A stretch of 64,000 bases of DNA, taken from an uncultured Roseateles sp. (lineage in GTDB: Bacteria; Pseudomonadota; Gammaproteobacteria; Burkholderiales; Burkholderiaceae_C). The DNA is taken from the NCBI RefSeq assembly GCF_945956965.1, contig NZ_CAMFJS010000002.1:288082-352081 (forward strand). Direction: 5' to 3'. Of this stretch, positions 26,675-36,708 are shown one piece after another. The position numbers and the translations under genes were made by a program. A model generated the notes under the pieces. It was given only the letters and a program-made list of their open reading frames with translations, did not search any database and was not told the origin of the DNA. The stretch's first letter is position 1; each line of letters begins with the position of its first letter.

Positions 26675-27592
26675 TCAGCCCACCTTCTTCAGCTTCGGGT
26701 CCAGCGCATCGCGCAGGCCGTCGCCCATCAGATTGATGGACAAGACAGTGATCAAAATCGTCAGGCCCGGCAGCGTCACCACCCAGGGCGCACGCTGGAT
26801 GTAGTCGCGCGCGGCCGACAGCATGGTGCCCCACTCGGGCGTGGGCGCTTGCACGCCCAGGCCCAGAAAGCCCAGGCCTGCGGTTTCCAAAATCGCCGAG
26901 GAAAAGCTCAGCGAGGCATTGACGATCAGTGGCGCCATGCAGTTAGGCAGCACGGCGTCGAACATCAGGCGCAGATTGCCGGCGCCGGCCACGCGGCTGG
27001 CGGTGACGTAGTCCTTGCCGATTTCCGCCAGCGCCGCGGCGCGGGTCAGGCGGGTGTAGCCAGGCAGGGCGCCGATGGCGATGGCGATCACGGTATTGAT
27101 CAGGCCGGGACCCAGGATGGTGATGACGCAGATCGCCAGCAGCAAGCCGGGCAGGGCCAGCATGATGTCCATCACCCGCATGATCAGCGGCGAGGCCAGG
27201 CGTTGGTAGAAGGCCGCCAGCAAGCCCAGCAGCACGCCCGGCAGCAAGGACAGCAACACCGAGGCCAGGCCTATGCCCATGGACACCCGTCCGCCGTAGA
27301 GCAGGCGCGACAGCATGCAGCGGCCCAACTCGTCGGTGCCCAGCAGAAATTGCGAGCTGCCGCCGGCGGCCCAGACGGGTGGGACCAGCATGTGATCGCG
27401 GAACTGCTCGATCGGGCTGTGTGGCGCCAGCCAGGGCGCCAGCAGCGAGGCCAGGGCGATCAGGCAGAACACGAGCAAGGCGGCGAGGGCGCCCCGGTTG
27501 GCGCTGAAGCCGCGCCAGAATTCCTGCAGCGGGGTGGGGTGGGGCGCGAGTGGGGTCAGGTCTTGTCTGTCCAGGGAGTCGGCTGGGCTCAT
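26675..27592 (-). CDS. dppC: Dipeptide ABC transporter permease, DppC-like
   Basis: A 305-residue inner-membrane permease. Six hydrophobic helices follow an N-terminal extension (FSANRGALAALLVFCLIAL begins helix 1). The BPD_transp_1 coupling loop is EIGKDYVTASRVAGAGNLRL, and the DppC-type tail GLGFLGLGVQAPTPEWGTML is present. The ATG at 27592 gives a normal length; the upstream frame extension runs into the hairpin-containing gap after dppB. With DppB it forms the translocation channel. Confidence 0.92.
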   Translation of the reverse strand: MSPADSLDRQDLTPLAPHPTPLQEFWRGFSANRGALAALLVFCLIALASLLAPWLAPHSPIEQFRDHMLVPPVWAAGGSSQFLLGTDELGRCMLSRLLYGGRVSMGIGLASVLLSLLPGVLLGLLAAFYQRLASPLIMRVMDIMLALPGLLLAICVITILGPGLINTVIAIAIGALPGYTRLTRAAALAEIGKDYVTASRVAGAGNLRLMFDAVLPNCMAPLIVNASLSFSSAILETAGLGFLGLGVQAPTPEWGTMLSAARDYIQRAPWVVTLPGLTILITVLSINLMGDGLRDALDPKLKKVG

Positions 27593-27659
27593 GTCAGGTG
27601 TCCATAGCGCGTTGGAGTATTCGGGCCGAGCGCCGGGCCGTCCCAAGCCGGCCCGCGTT

Positions 27660-27696
27660 GGCGATGTGCTTGTCGGTCAATCCGACAAGCATCGCC
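27660..27696. other. Strong hairpin in the dppB-dppC gap
   Basis: GGCGAT-GT-GCTTGTCGG (27660-27676) pairs with CCGACAAGC-ATCGCC (27682-27696), giving 15 base pairs with a two-base bulge and a five-base loop. It lies in the only large gap (169 bases) of the operon. It may stabilise or attenuate the downstream message, or be a REP-type element. Confidence 0.6.
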
Positions 27697-27761
27697 GTCC
27701 CCTCTGGGGACCGACCGGGCTCGCCCGCGTTCAGCGTGGCGAGATTGGGCGAGGGGCATCT

Positions 27762-28769
27762 TCATTGCGAGCGGATACGTGGGTTGACCACGCCGTACAG
27801 AATGTCCACCAGCAGATTCACGCCGATGAAGGTCAGGGCCGAGATCAGGATGCCGGCCTGCACGACGGGGTAGTCGCGCCGGGCGATCGAGTCGATCAGC
27901 CACTTGCCGATGCCGGGCCAGGAGAAGATGGTCTCCGTCAGCACCGCGCCGGCCAGCAAGCTGCCGGTTTGCATGCCCACGACGGTCAGCACTGGGATCA
28001 AGGCATTGCGCAGGGCGTGGACGATCACCACCCGGCTGGGCGAAAGGCCTTTGGCGCGGGCGGTGCGGATGTAGTCCTCGCGCAGCACTTCCAGCATCGA
28101 GGAGCGCGTCATGCGCGCCACCACGGCCATGGTGCTGGTGCCCAGCACGATGGCCGGCAGCAGCAGATGCAGGCAGGCGGATTGGAAGGCGCCCGGCTCA
28201 CCCGAGAGCCAGGCGTCGACCAGCAAGAAGCCAGTGACCGGCGCTACGTCGTATTCGATGCTGATGCGGCCGGATACGGGCGTCCAGTCCAGCCCCACCG
28301 AGAAGAACATGATCAGGATCAGGCCCCACCAGAACACCGGCATGGAGTAGCCCACCGTGGCCACGCCCATCACGCCCTGGTCCAGCAGCGAGCCGCGCTT
28401 GAGCCCGGCCAGCATGCCCAGCAGCAGGCCTAAGCTCACCGCCAGCAGCAGGGCGGCCAGGGCCAGCTCCACCGTGGCCGGGAAGAGTACGGCGAACTCC
28501 TTGGCCACCGGCTCGCGGCTGACCAGGCTGAGTCCCAGATCGCCCTGCGCGAGCTTGCTGATGTAGTCCAGGTATTGCACATGCAGGGGCTGATCCAGGC
28601 CCATGCGCTGCACCAGGGCGGCGTGGGCCTCGGGGTCGAGCCGGCGCTCGCCCATCATTACTTCGATGGGGTCACCCGGAATCAGGCGGATCAGGCCAAA
28701 GGCCACCAGGGTGATGCCGATCAGCGTCGGAATCAGGGTGGCCAGCTTTTTGAGCAGGAAAGTGAACAC
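27762..28769 (-). CDS. dppB: Dipeptide ABC transporter permease, DppB-like
   Basis: A 335-residue inner-membrane permease. It starts FTFLLKKLATLIPTLIGITLVAFGLIRLIPGDP, the standard DppB/OppB N-terminus, and has a large periplasmic loop and the coupling motif EVLREDYIRTARAKGLS. GLLSTTIFSW-like sequence near the end (LTETIFSWPGIGKWLIDSIARRDYP) is also typical. The gene begins 22 bases after amiD, so both are on one message. Its transport partner DppA appears to be encoded separately at 16313-17917. Confidence 0.92.
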   Translation of the reverse strand: MFTFLLKKLATLIPTLIGITLVAFGLIRLIPGDPIEVMMGERRLDPEAHAALVQRMGLDQPLHVQYLDYISKLAQGDLGLSLVSREPVAKEFAVLFPATVELALAALLLAVSLGLLLGMLAGLKRGSLLDQGVMGVATVGYSMPVFWWGLILIMFFSVGLDWTPVSGRISIEYDVAPVTGFLLVDAWLSGEPGAFQSACLHLLLPAIVLGTSTMAVVARMTRSSMLEVLREDYIRTARAKGLSPSRVVIVHALRNALIPVLTVVGMQTGSLLAGAVLTETIFSWPGIGKWLIDSIARRDYPVVQAGILISALTFIGVNLLVDILYGVVNPRIRSQ

Positions 28770-28791
28770 GGCGCGGTGGCGGGCTTCAGAC

Positions 28792-29664
28792 TCAGAACTT
28801 GGAGCCGCCGGCCTTGACCGGTGGCGTGGGGTAGGCCGACTTGGCCAGCAGCATGCCGCCGGGGGTATTGGCCACGTCCAGCAAGGCGGCGGTTTCGGCG
28901 TCCAGCACGCCGCTGTAGTCGCTGGGGCGGTACTTCATCTGGAAGGTGGCGACCACATCCTTGGTCGCCTGATCCAGCTCGCCATGGCGCGGCACGCTGT
29001 AGCCGAAGCGGGCCAGCTTGTCCTGGAACCAGGCCGCGTCGGGCGGCAGCGTTTCATACAGCGGGCGGCGTGCGGCCACCTGGGCGCTGTCGGGCCAGGG
29101 GATCAGGCCGGCATCGGCCAGCTGCTTCCATGGGAAAAGCGGGCCGGGGTCTTGCTTGCGGCCGGGGGCGATGTCGGCGTGGCCGATGATGCGCTCGGGC
29201 TTGATCTGGTGGCGTGTCTGGATGTCACGCACCAGCTTGATCACTTCATCGATCTGCTTTTGCGGGAAGGGCGCGTAGACGCGGCCGCTGGGCGTATCGA
29301 CGAAGCCGGGGTTGACGATCTCGATGCCGATGGAGCCTGCGTTCAGGTTCTGGCTATTGCCCCAGCTGCTATTGCCCGCATGCCAGGCGCGGCGGTTCTC
29401 GTCGACGATGTAGTAGCTGATGGCGGGCTCGTCACGCACCAGGTAGTGGCTGCTGACCTGGCCGCCGGTGGTCAGCACCTTGAGCGACTTCTCGAAGTTC
29501 AAGACCGTGTAGTGCAGGATCAGGAACTGCGCCCGGCTGTCCTGGTTCAGCGAGGTGTAGGTCTTGTCGATGGTGGGTGGCGGCGCCGTCGGCGTGCGCG
29601 GGGCACTGGCGCAAGCGCTCATCAAGAGGACGGAGGCGGTGCTGATCAGGAGATTTTTCTTCAT
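28792..29664 (-). CDS. amiD: N-acetylmuramoyl-L-alanine amidase, AmiD-like lipoprotein
   Basis: A 290-residue amidase_2 protein. The lipoprotein signal ends LLMSAC (Cys18). Zinc ligands are His51 in LILHYTV and the histidine in GHADIAPGRKQDPGPLFPW. A C-terminal peptidoglycan-binding domain (FGYSVPRHGELDQATKDVVATFQMKY) follows. AmiD-type enzymes cut the amide bond between MurNAc and the stem peptide from the periplasmic side of the outer membrane. It heads the operon with dppBCDF, so peptides it releases may be imported by the transporter encoded behind it. The ATG at 29664 places the lipobox correctly. Confidence 0.9.
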   Translation of the reverse strand: MKKNLLISTASVLLMSACASAPRTPTAPPPTIDKTYTSLNQDSRAQFLILHYTVLNFEKSLKVLTTGGQVSSHYLVRDEPAISYYIVDENRRAWHAGNSSWGNSQNLNAGSIGIEIVNPGFVDTPSGRVYAPFPQKQIDEVIKLVRDIQTRHQIKPERIIGHADIAPGRKQDPGPLFPWKQLADAGLIPWPDSAQVAARRPLYETLPPDAAWFQDKLARFGYSVPRHGELDQATKDVVATFQMKYRPSDYSGVLDAETAALLDVANTPGGMLLAKSAYPTPPVKAGGSKF

Positions 29665-29817
29665 ACCGTGGCGGTGGTGGCAGCAAGGGCGCAGTGTCAC
29701 ATTGTTGCAGGCCGGGCAAGCTCCTTGGCGCGGGCCTGCATTGCAATGCCAACGCGGGGTATAGCTTTTGCACATGGGCGAGGGGCGCTCAGGCTGACGG
29801 GGCCGTGTGGGGCCACC

Positions 29818-30405
29818 TCAGTCTTTCAACCAGCCGATGCGCCCTTGCCCGGCTTCGTTCAAGCGCAGCACCAGATCGGCCGCCGCACTTTGCGGCAGGC
29901 TGAAGGCGGCTTCCACCTGGCTGCCGTGCGCTACCGCCAGCAGTTGCGCACCGGCGCTTTCCAGCTCGCGCCGCAGCAGGCCTTCAAAGGCGTAGGGCAG
30001 GGTGCAGCGCAGGGTTTGCTGGCGCACCAAGGGGATCTTCTCTGCCTTCAGCAGCGCCTGGGCCACCGCATCGGTATAGGCCCGCACCAGCCCGCCCGCA
30101 CCCAGCTTGCAGCCGCCCCAGTAGCGCACCACGGTGGCCAGTACGCCTTCCAGATCCTGGTGCCGCAAGACATCCAGCATGGGCCGGCCGGCCGTGCCGC
30201 TGGGCTCGCCGTCGTCCACCGCGGCTGATTGCCCGCCCGCCAGCAAGGCCCAGCAGACATGCACGGCGCCCGGATGCTCGGCGCGCAGGGCGGCGACGCG
30301 CTCGGTGGCACTTTGCCGATCCGCCATGCGTTCGACGCAGGCGATGAAGCGGCTTTTCTTGATGATGACTTCGCTATGAACCGGGGCGGCGAGGGAAAAG
30401 GGCAT
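29818..30405 (-). CDS. yigZ: YigZ/IMPACT-family protein
   Basis: A 195-residue protein of the UPF0029/IMPACT family. Signature stretches are SEVIIKKSRFIACV near the start, DDGEPSGTAGRPML, and VRYWGGCKLGAGGLVRAYTDAV. The C-terminal domain (residues 130-190) is the small ferredoxin-like part typical of YigZ. Molecular function in bacteria is not settled; eukaryotic IMPACT regulates the translation kinase GCN2. It lies upstream of amiD in the same direction but 153 bases away, probably as a separate unit. Confidence 0.88.
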   Translation of the reverse strand: MPFSLAAPVHSEVIIKKSRFIACVERMADRQSATERVAALRAEHPGAVHVCWALLAGGQSAAVDDGEPSGTAGRPMLDVLRHQDLEGVLATVVRYWGGCKLGAGGLVRAYTDAVAQALLKAEKIPLVRQQTLRCTLPYAFEGLLRRELESAGAQLLAVAHGSQVEAAFSLPQSAAADLVLRLNEAGQGRIGWLKD

Positions 30406-30437
30406 GGCGCTATTTTCGCCGGACCTCGCCGGGCCGA

Positions 30438-31253
30438 TCAGCTTGGCAGATCGACGCTGGCGTCCAGGCGCAGGCTTGGGAGCAGTTCGGTGCCGACGTA
30501 GCGTTTGAAAATGGCGTCCAGCGTGCCGTCCTTGCGCATGGACAGCAGGGCTTGACGCAAACGCCGCCGGTCGGCCTCATTGACCTTGTGGCGGGACACC
30601 ACCAGACCGGCCGTGATGTGGTCTTGGGGCGCCCAGTCCAGCAGATCGAATTGCTTGTGCGCCTCTTCGCGACGGACCAGTAAAGACCAGGTGGTCGGCA
30701 AGGCCAGCATGGCATCAACCCGGCCAGCCTTGAGCACGCGCAGCGCGGCTTCGAAGTCCGGCGCCTCCATTACCCGCTGTTGCGCGCGCAATTGCTCCAA
30801 CCACGCATCCAGGACGAGGCCATGCTTGAAGCTCTTGACCACCACGATTTGACGGCTGCTGTCCGCCAAGAACGCCGCCATGGAGGTCAGTTGCGAATTC
30901 AGCCCTTTGGGCATCAGCACATAGTTGTGCGACTGCATATAGAGCATGAACTCGGCATATTGCTCGCGTTCCGGCGTCGGGATGCCGGATACCGTGATGT
31001 CGAGTTGTTGCCGCGCCAACTGGTCCCAGATGCGCACGCGGGACTCCAGCACGGGCTTGAAGACACAGCCGCTGCGTTTGGCCAACTCGGTGACGATATC
31101 CCGGTCTATGCCTGAGTATTGGCCTTGCGCATCTCGAAAGTAGAGCACGCCATGCTCATAGAAGGCCACTTTGTATGGCCCGCAGGCCAGCACCGAGCCG
31201 CTGAGCAAAGCCAAGCTGGCAGCAAGTAGGCGTAGACGGCGGGGCATGATCAT
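30438..31253 (-). CDS. Periplasmic solute-binding protein, amino-acid type (SBP_bac_3)
   Basis: A 271-residue protein with a signal peptide (RRLRLLAASLALLSGSVLA, cleavage near CGPY). The ligand-binding fold shows YSGIDRDIVTELAKRSGC and LDITVSGIPTPERE, the second matching the family block where DFV or TPERE contacts substrate. No ABC permease or ATPase is adjacent, so it may serve a distant transporter or act as a sensor. Starts at 31253 or 31247 are both possible. It is divergent from tgt. Confidence 0.78.
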   Translation of the reverse strand: MIMPRRLRLLAASLALLSGSVLACGPYKVAFYEHGVLYFRDAQGQYSGIDRDIVTELAKRSGCVFKPVLESRVRIWDQLARQQLDITVSGIPTPEREQYAEFMLYMQSHNYVLMPKGLNSQLTSMAAFLADSSRQIVVVKSFKHGLVLDAWLEQLRAQQRVMEAPDFEAALRVLKAGRVDAMLALPTTWSLLVRREEAHKQFDLLDWAPQDHITAGLVVSRHKVNEADRRRLRQALLSMRKDGTLDAIFKRYVGTELLPSLRLDASVDLPS

Positions 31254-31261
31254 GTGAGTGA

Positions 31262-32551
<1,290 letters not shown>

Positions 32552-32623
32552 CCCTGCGCTGAGTCGCCCGCCGGCTGCCATGTCTTTTGGCAGCGACCGG
32601 GCGCTCGGCCATGATGGCCGCTC

Positions 32624-33112
32624 ATGCTGAAAACTCTGCTCACGCCCCTGCGCTGGCTGATCCGCGTCGTGCTGGCGCTGCTGATCCTGTTCGAGGAATG
32701 GGGTTGGGCGCCGCTCTCGCGGGCCATGGCACGCCTGGGGCAGCTGCCTCTGCTGCGGCGCCTGGGGCCGCTGATCCGCGGCCTGCCGCCTTATGCGGCT
32801 CTTTTCATGCTCTTGCTGCCCAGCTTGCTGATCATTCCGGTCAAGCTGCTGGCGCTGTGGCTGGTGCTGCAGGGTCGAACCTTGCTGGGCCTGGTGGTGG
32901 TGGTCTTGGCCAAGCTGGCCGGCACGGCCTTGCTGGCGCGCTTGTTTGAGCTGATTCAGCCGGCCTTGATGCGCCTAGGCTGGTTCGAGCGCCTTTATCG
33001 CCGCTGGATTGGCTGGAAGCAAGAGCTGATGGACTGGCTGCACCAACAAGCCCTGTGGCGCAGCGCGCGCTTGCTCAAGCGGCGCTTGCGCAGGATGTGG
33101 GCGCGGGACTGA
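32624..33112 (+). CDS. Small membrane protein of unknown function
   Basis: A 162-residue, strongly basic protein with hydrophobic segments at about residues 10-27, 58-82 and 85-105 (LPPYAALFMLLLPSLLIIPVKLLALWLVL). The C-terminal 50 residues are rich in Arg, Lys and Trp and should lie in the cytoplasm. I recognise no domain. It follows tgt by 72 bases in the same direction and may share its transcript. It is convergent with the LplT-like gene. Confidence 0.65.
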   Translation: MLKTLLTPLRWLIRVVLALLILFEEWGWAPLSRAMARLGQLPLLRRLGPLIRGLPPYAALFMLLLPSLLIIPVKLLALWLVLQGRTLLGLVVVVLAKLAGTALLARLFELIQPALMRLGWFERLYRRWIGWKQELMDWLHQQALWRSARLLKRRLRRMWARD

Positions 33113-33115
33113 GTT

Positions 33116-34909
33116 TCAAACGGCAGCTTCGGCCGGGCTTGGGCCTGATACGTGCAGATCGACCCGGCTGAGCAGGCCATCTGCGCCGCTGAGTTGCAGC
33201 GTCAGCACCGGCACATCGGGCCGGGCTTTGCGCAGCTTTTCCAGCAGCTCGGTGGCACCCGCATCCGCCTGCCCCAGGCAGACCAGCTCGCCGGCCGTCA
33301 AGCGCTGGCGGGCGTGGCGCAAGGCCAGCTCGGGGGGCGTCAAGGGGCAGGCCAGGGTAGCCCGCCACAGCCAACCCGCGATAGGCCGGGCAACCAGGGG
33401 CCGAGCCATGAAGAAGTTGATGCTGCGCGGGCTGGCCGCCGTCAGCAGCAGGGCGTGGGTAGCGCTCACGGGCTTGTCCTCTAGCAGCAGCAAGGCTGCG
33501 CCGCTGGCCGGGATGGCGCCGGTGCCGCTATGGCCCAAGCGATAGCACAGGCGCGAGCAGACAAAAGCGATCGCACGCAGCAGGTATTCCGGCACCAGCA
33601 CGCAGATATAGACCGCCACGGCCAAGTTGAGCAGGCCCACGGTCAGAAAGACTTCGGGGATGCTCAAGCCCGCGCCGATCAGCACGCCCGCGCCCAGCGA
33701 GCTGGCGATCATGAACAAGGCGTTGAGGATGTTGTTGGCGGCAATGATGCGGGCACGGTGCGAGGGTTGCGAGCGCAGCTGTATCAGCGCGTACATGGGC
33801 ACGCTGTAAAGCCCGGCGGACAGGGCCAGCATGCCCAGGTCCAGCAGCACGCGCCAATGGGCGGGTTGACTCAGAAACTCGGCCACGCCCAGCAGCGGCG
33901 CGGCGGGCAAGCCGCGCGAGGCGAAATAGAGGTCCACCGCAAACACCGTCATGCCCAGCGCGCCCAGCGGCGCCAGGCCGATCTCCACATGGCGGCGCGA
34001 GAGCAACTCGCACAGCAGCGCGCCAATGCCCACGCCCACCGAGAACACCACCATCAGCAGCGAGGCCACGGCGCTTTGGCCGTGCAGCACCTCTTTGGCA
34101 AAGCTCGGGAAGTTGGCCAGGAACACGACGCCGAAGAACCACATCCACGAAATGCCCACCAGCGAGCGGAACACCACCTTGTCCTGGTAGGCCAGCTTGA
34201 GGTTGTTCCAGGTCTCGGTGAAGGGGTTCCAGTTGATGCGCAGCTGCGGGTCGGTGGCAGGGCTGTGTGGCACAAACTGCGCGGCGATTCGGCCGGCCAC
34301 GGCTACCGTCAGGCAAGCCAGGCCGGTGGCGATGGCGCCCACCTCGGGGAGGCCAATCAGCAGGCCACCCAGCACATTGCCCAGGATGATGGCCACAAAA
34401 GTGCCCATCTCCACCATGCCATTGCCGCCGGTGAGTTCGCGCTCGCTGAGCTGCTGCGGCAGATAGGCAAACTTGACCGGGCCGAACAGGGTGGAGTGCA
34501 TGCCCATCATGAACACGCAGGCCAGCAGCAGCGGCACTTGCGCATGCCAAAAGCCCCACAGGGCCAGGGCCATGATGGCGATCTCGAAGTTCTTCACCAA
34601 GCGCATCAGGCCGCCTTTTTCGAACTTGTCGGCCAGCTGCCCGCTGGTGGCGGAGAACAGCACAAAAGGCAGGATGAATAGCGCGGCGATCACCACACCG
34701 GCCTGCGCCGCCGGCAACCACTGCAGCTGCAGCTGGTAGGTCACCAGCACCGTCAGCGCGAATTTGGAGATATTGTCATTCGCCGCGCCGAGGAACTGGG
34801 TCCAGAAGAAAGGCGCGAAGCGGCGCTGCTTGAGCAGGCCGAACTGGCTGGTGTGCTGGCTTGGGGGATTCACCGCGGGGGCTTTCTTGTCATGGAGTGT
34901 GGTCGGCAT
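33116..34909 (-). CDS. LplT-like MFS transporter with degenerate PlsC acyltransferase domain
   Basis: A 597-residue protein. Residues 25-440 form an MFS transporter that starts FAPFFWTQFLGAANDNISKFAL, typical of the lysophospholipid transporter LplT. Residues 455-590 align by eye with the PlsC glycerolipid acyltransferase domain that is often fused to such transporters (GAALLLLEDKP, THALLLTAASPRSINFFMA, GELVCL). The catalytic HX4D motif is replaced by PVSATH at 480-485, and the usual FPEG motif by GQAD near 546-549. Transport may persist, but acyl transfer should not. Full-length relatives remodel phospholipids at the inner membrane. Confidence 0.8.
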   Translation of the reverse strand: MPTTLHDKKAPAVNPPSQHTSQFGLLKQRRFAPFFWTQFLGAANDNISKFALTVLVTYQLQLQWLPAAQAGVVIAALFILPFVLFSATSGQLADKFEKGGLMRLVKNFEIAIMALALWGFWHAQVPLLLACVFMMGMHSTLFGPVKFAYLPQQLSERELTGGNGMVEMGTFVAIILGNVLGGLLIGLPEVGAIATGLACLTVAVAGRIAAQFVPHSPATDPQLRINWNPFTETWNNLKLAYQDKVVFRSLVGISWMWFFGVVFLANFPSFAKEVLHGQSAVASLLMVVFSVGVGIGALLCELLSRRHVEIGLAPLGALGMTVFAVDLYFASRGLPAAPLLGVAEFLSQPAHWRVLLDLGMLALSAGLYSVPMYALIQLRSQPSHRARIIAANNILNALFMIASSLGAGVLIGAGLSIPEVFLTVGLLNLAVAVYICVLVPEYLLRAIAFVCSRLCYRLGHSGTGAIPASGAALLLLEDKPVSATHALLLTAASPRSINFFMARPLVARPIAGWLWRATLACPLTPPELALRHARQRLTAGELVCLGQADAGATELLEKLRKARPDVPVLTLQLSGADGLLSRVDLHVSGPSPAEAAV

Positions 34910-34978
34910 TCTGGCTGAATGAAGCCGCTGGGCGGTTTGCAGGGGTCCAGCGTGCCGAGGGTCAGGGCTTGCCTTGTC

Positions 34979-35665
34979 TCACCAGAACTGCCATTGCCCG
35001 GTCTGCACCACCCAAATCCCCAGTGCGCCGTTGGTGACGGCATGCGCAATCACGGCGGTCCAGAGTTTGCCGGTGCGCCGGTAGAGATAGGCATAGGCCA
35101 AGCCGGCCACGATGGCCGCCAGCCACAAGGTGTGGGCCAGCATGAAGACAAAGGTGGACAGCACGATGGCCTTGACGCTCACGCGCTGCGGGTCCACGGT
35201 TTCGAATTGGGGCGATTCGATCCAACGCATCAGAAAGGCGCGCCAGAACAGCTCTTCCATGATGGGTACCAAGAGGGCTGCGCCGATCAGGCGCAGGGCG
35301 ATCAAGGGCCAGATCTTTTGGCCTTGCAGGTCCAGGGGCAGAAAGCTGGCGGTGGGCTCGCCGATCTGCATCCAGGGTGCGTCGAGCTGAATCCACAGGC
35401 CGAAGACCAGCAGGCCGACGGCACAGCTCAGCAAGGTTTCGCGTGCGCTTGGCAGGTTCTGCCGCGCCAATTCGCCATAGCCGCGCCAGTACCAAACCAG
35501 CGCCCCGCCCACCACCAGCACCGAGGCGCCGTAGATCCAGCGCGCATCCACGCCAACGCCGCTGGGCAGATAGCCGCGCAAAGCCAGCATCAGCATGAAC
35601 AGCGCAAAGGGCACGCAGCGGGCGAGGGCGGCTGGGCTCAGGCCCAGAATCGGGTTCAGCTTCAT
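34979..35665 (-). CDS. CPBP intramembrane protease, exosortase-associated CAAX-like type
   Basis: A 228-residue integral membrane protein with about seven hydrophobic helices. The glutamic intramembrane protease motifs are PIMEELFWRAFLMRW (EExxxR), LAHTLWLA and IAHAVTNGALGIW. The ending WVVQTGQWQFW closely recalls the CAAX prenyl protease-related family (TIGR03008) linked to PEP-CTERM/exosortase systems. No exosortase or PEP-CTERM protein is visible nearby. I chose the ATG at 35665; a GTG at 35686 would add seven residues. It is followed by the LplT-like gene in the same direction, 69 bases on. Confidence 0.82.
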   Translation of the reverse strand: MKLNPILGLSPAALARCVPFALFMLMLALRGYLPSGVGVDARWIYGASVLVVGGALVWYWRGYGELARQNLPSARETLLSCAVGLLVFGLWIQLDAPWMQIGEPTASFLPLDLQGQKIWPLIALRLIGAALLVPIMEELFWRAFLMRWIESPQFETVDPQRVSVKAIVLSTFVFMLAHTLWLAAIVAGLAYAYLYRRTGKLWTAVIAHAVTNGALGIWVVQTGQWQFW

Positions 35666-35806
35666 GAGGCGGTGAAGGGCGGCCACAGGACCAAGTCAGG
35701 AAGGCTTGCAGCGTAACCTGAAATGATGACCGTCTCGGCCGCAGCCACCCCCACTTCATGGGCCCGGCCATGGCGGCGGGCCGGCGCGGTGTCGGCGTGT
35801 GCCGGC

Positions 35807-36670
35807 TTAACTCGCGCGCTGTTCCAGCAAGAAGTTGGCGCCGTCGTACAGGCCCAGCTTCTCAACCAGATAGGGCAGGCATTCCTGCAGCTCGTCGTGC
35901 AGGGTGAAGGGCGGGTTGATGATGAACATGCCGCTGCCCAGCATGCCGACGCCGCGGGTGTTCTCCTGCTGCGCCACGGTCAGGCGCACATGTAACCAGC
36001 CCTTTTTGGCGCCTTCGCCCGCATCGGCAGCGGCCTTCAGGCGTTGGGGCAGCTGGGCCGATTCCAGCAATTGCAGCTGCGGGTACCAGACCATGAAAAC
36101 GCCGTCCTTGAAGCGCTCCAGGCCTTCGCGCACGGCGGTGATGACCTTGCCATAGTCGCTCTTGATTTCGTAGCTGGGGTCCATCAGCACCACGCCGCGG
36201 CGCGAGGGCGGCGGCAACTCACCACGCAGCGAGGCGAAGCCGTCCTTGTCGCTGACAAAGGTGTTGGGGCGGGTGGAGAGGTAGGTCTGCAGGATGCGGT
36301 AGTCGGTCGGGTGCAGCTCGAAGCAGCGCAGCCGGTCTTCGGCGCGCAGCAGCAAGTTGGCAATCGCCGGCGAGCCGGGGTATTGACGCAACTGGCCGTC
36401 GGGGTTGAAGGCGCGCACTGGGTCCAGGTAGCGGGCCAGCGGCGCGGGCAGGTCTTTGGCGTCCCACAGGCGGGAGACGCCGTGCACATACTCGCCTTTT
36501 TTCTGCGCGTACTGGCCTTCGATGGAATAGCCGCCGGCACCCGCGTGGGTGTCGACCAAGGTATAGGGTTTGTCTTTTTCCGCCATATAGCGGAGCACCT
36601 CGGTCAGGACCAGGTGTTTGAGAACATCGGCATGGTTGCCGGCGTGGAAGGCGTGTCGATAGGCGAGCAT
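35807..36670 (-). CDS. rlmJ: 23S rRNA (adenine-2030-N6)-methyltransferase
   Basis: A 287-residue RlmJ (formerly YhiR) of normal length. It begins MLAYRHAFHAGNHADVLKH and has the SAM-binding motif VDTHAGAGGYS and the catalytic motif VLMDPSYEIKSDY in place of the common DPPY. It methylates A2030 of 23S rRNA using S-adenosylmethionine. The ending FTLHDELQECLPYL is also typical. It is a single-gene unit between the membrane protease and the beta-helix protein. Confidence 0.93.
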   Translation of the reverse strand: MLAYRHAFHAGNHADVLKHLVLTEVLRYMAEKDKPYTLVDTHAGAGGYSIEGQYAQKKGEYVHGVSRLWDAKDLPAPLARYLDPVRAFNPDGQLRQYPGSPAIANLLLRAEDRLRCFELHPTDYRILQTYLSTRPNTFVSDKDGFASLRGELPPPSRRGVVLMDPSYEIKSDYGKVITAVREGLERFKDGVFMVWYPQLQLLESAQLPQRLKAAADAGEGAKKGWLHVRLTVAQQENTRGVGMLGSGMFIINPPFTLHDELQECLPYLVEKLGLYDGANFLLEQRAS

Positions 36671-36708
36671 AGGGCTGAACTGTAGCCTGCCGCTCGCAGA
36701 AATGGCAG

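Noticed and set aside
25877..27607. A 576-codon plus-strand frame opposite dppD and dppC
   Set aside because: It is antisense to two ABC transporter genes; composition is Gly/Gln/His-rich without motifs.
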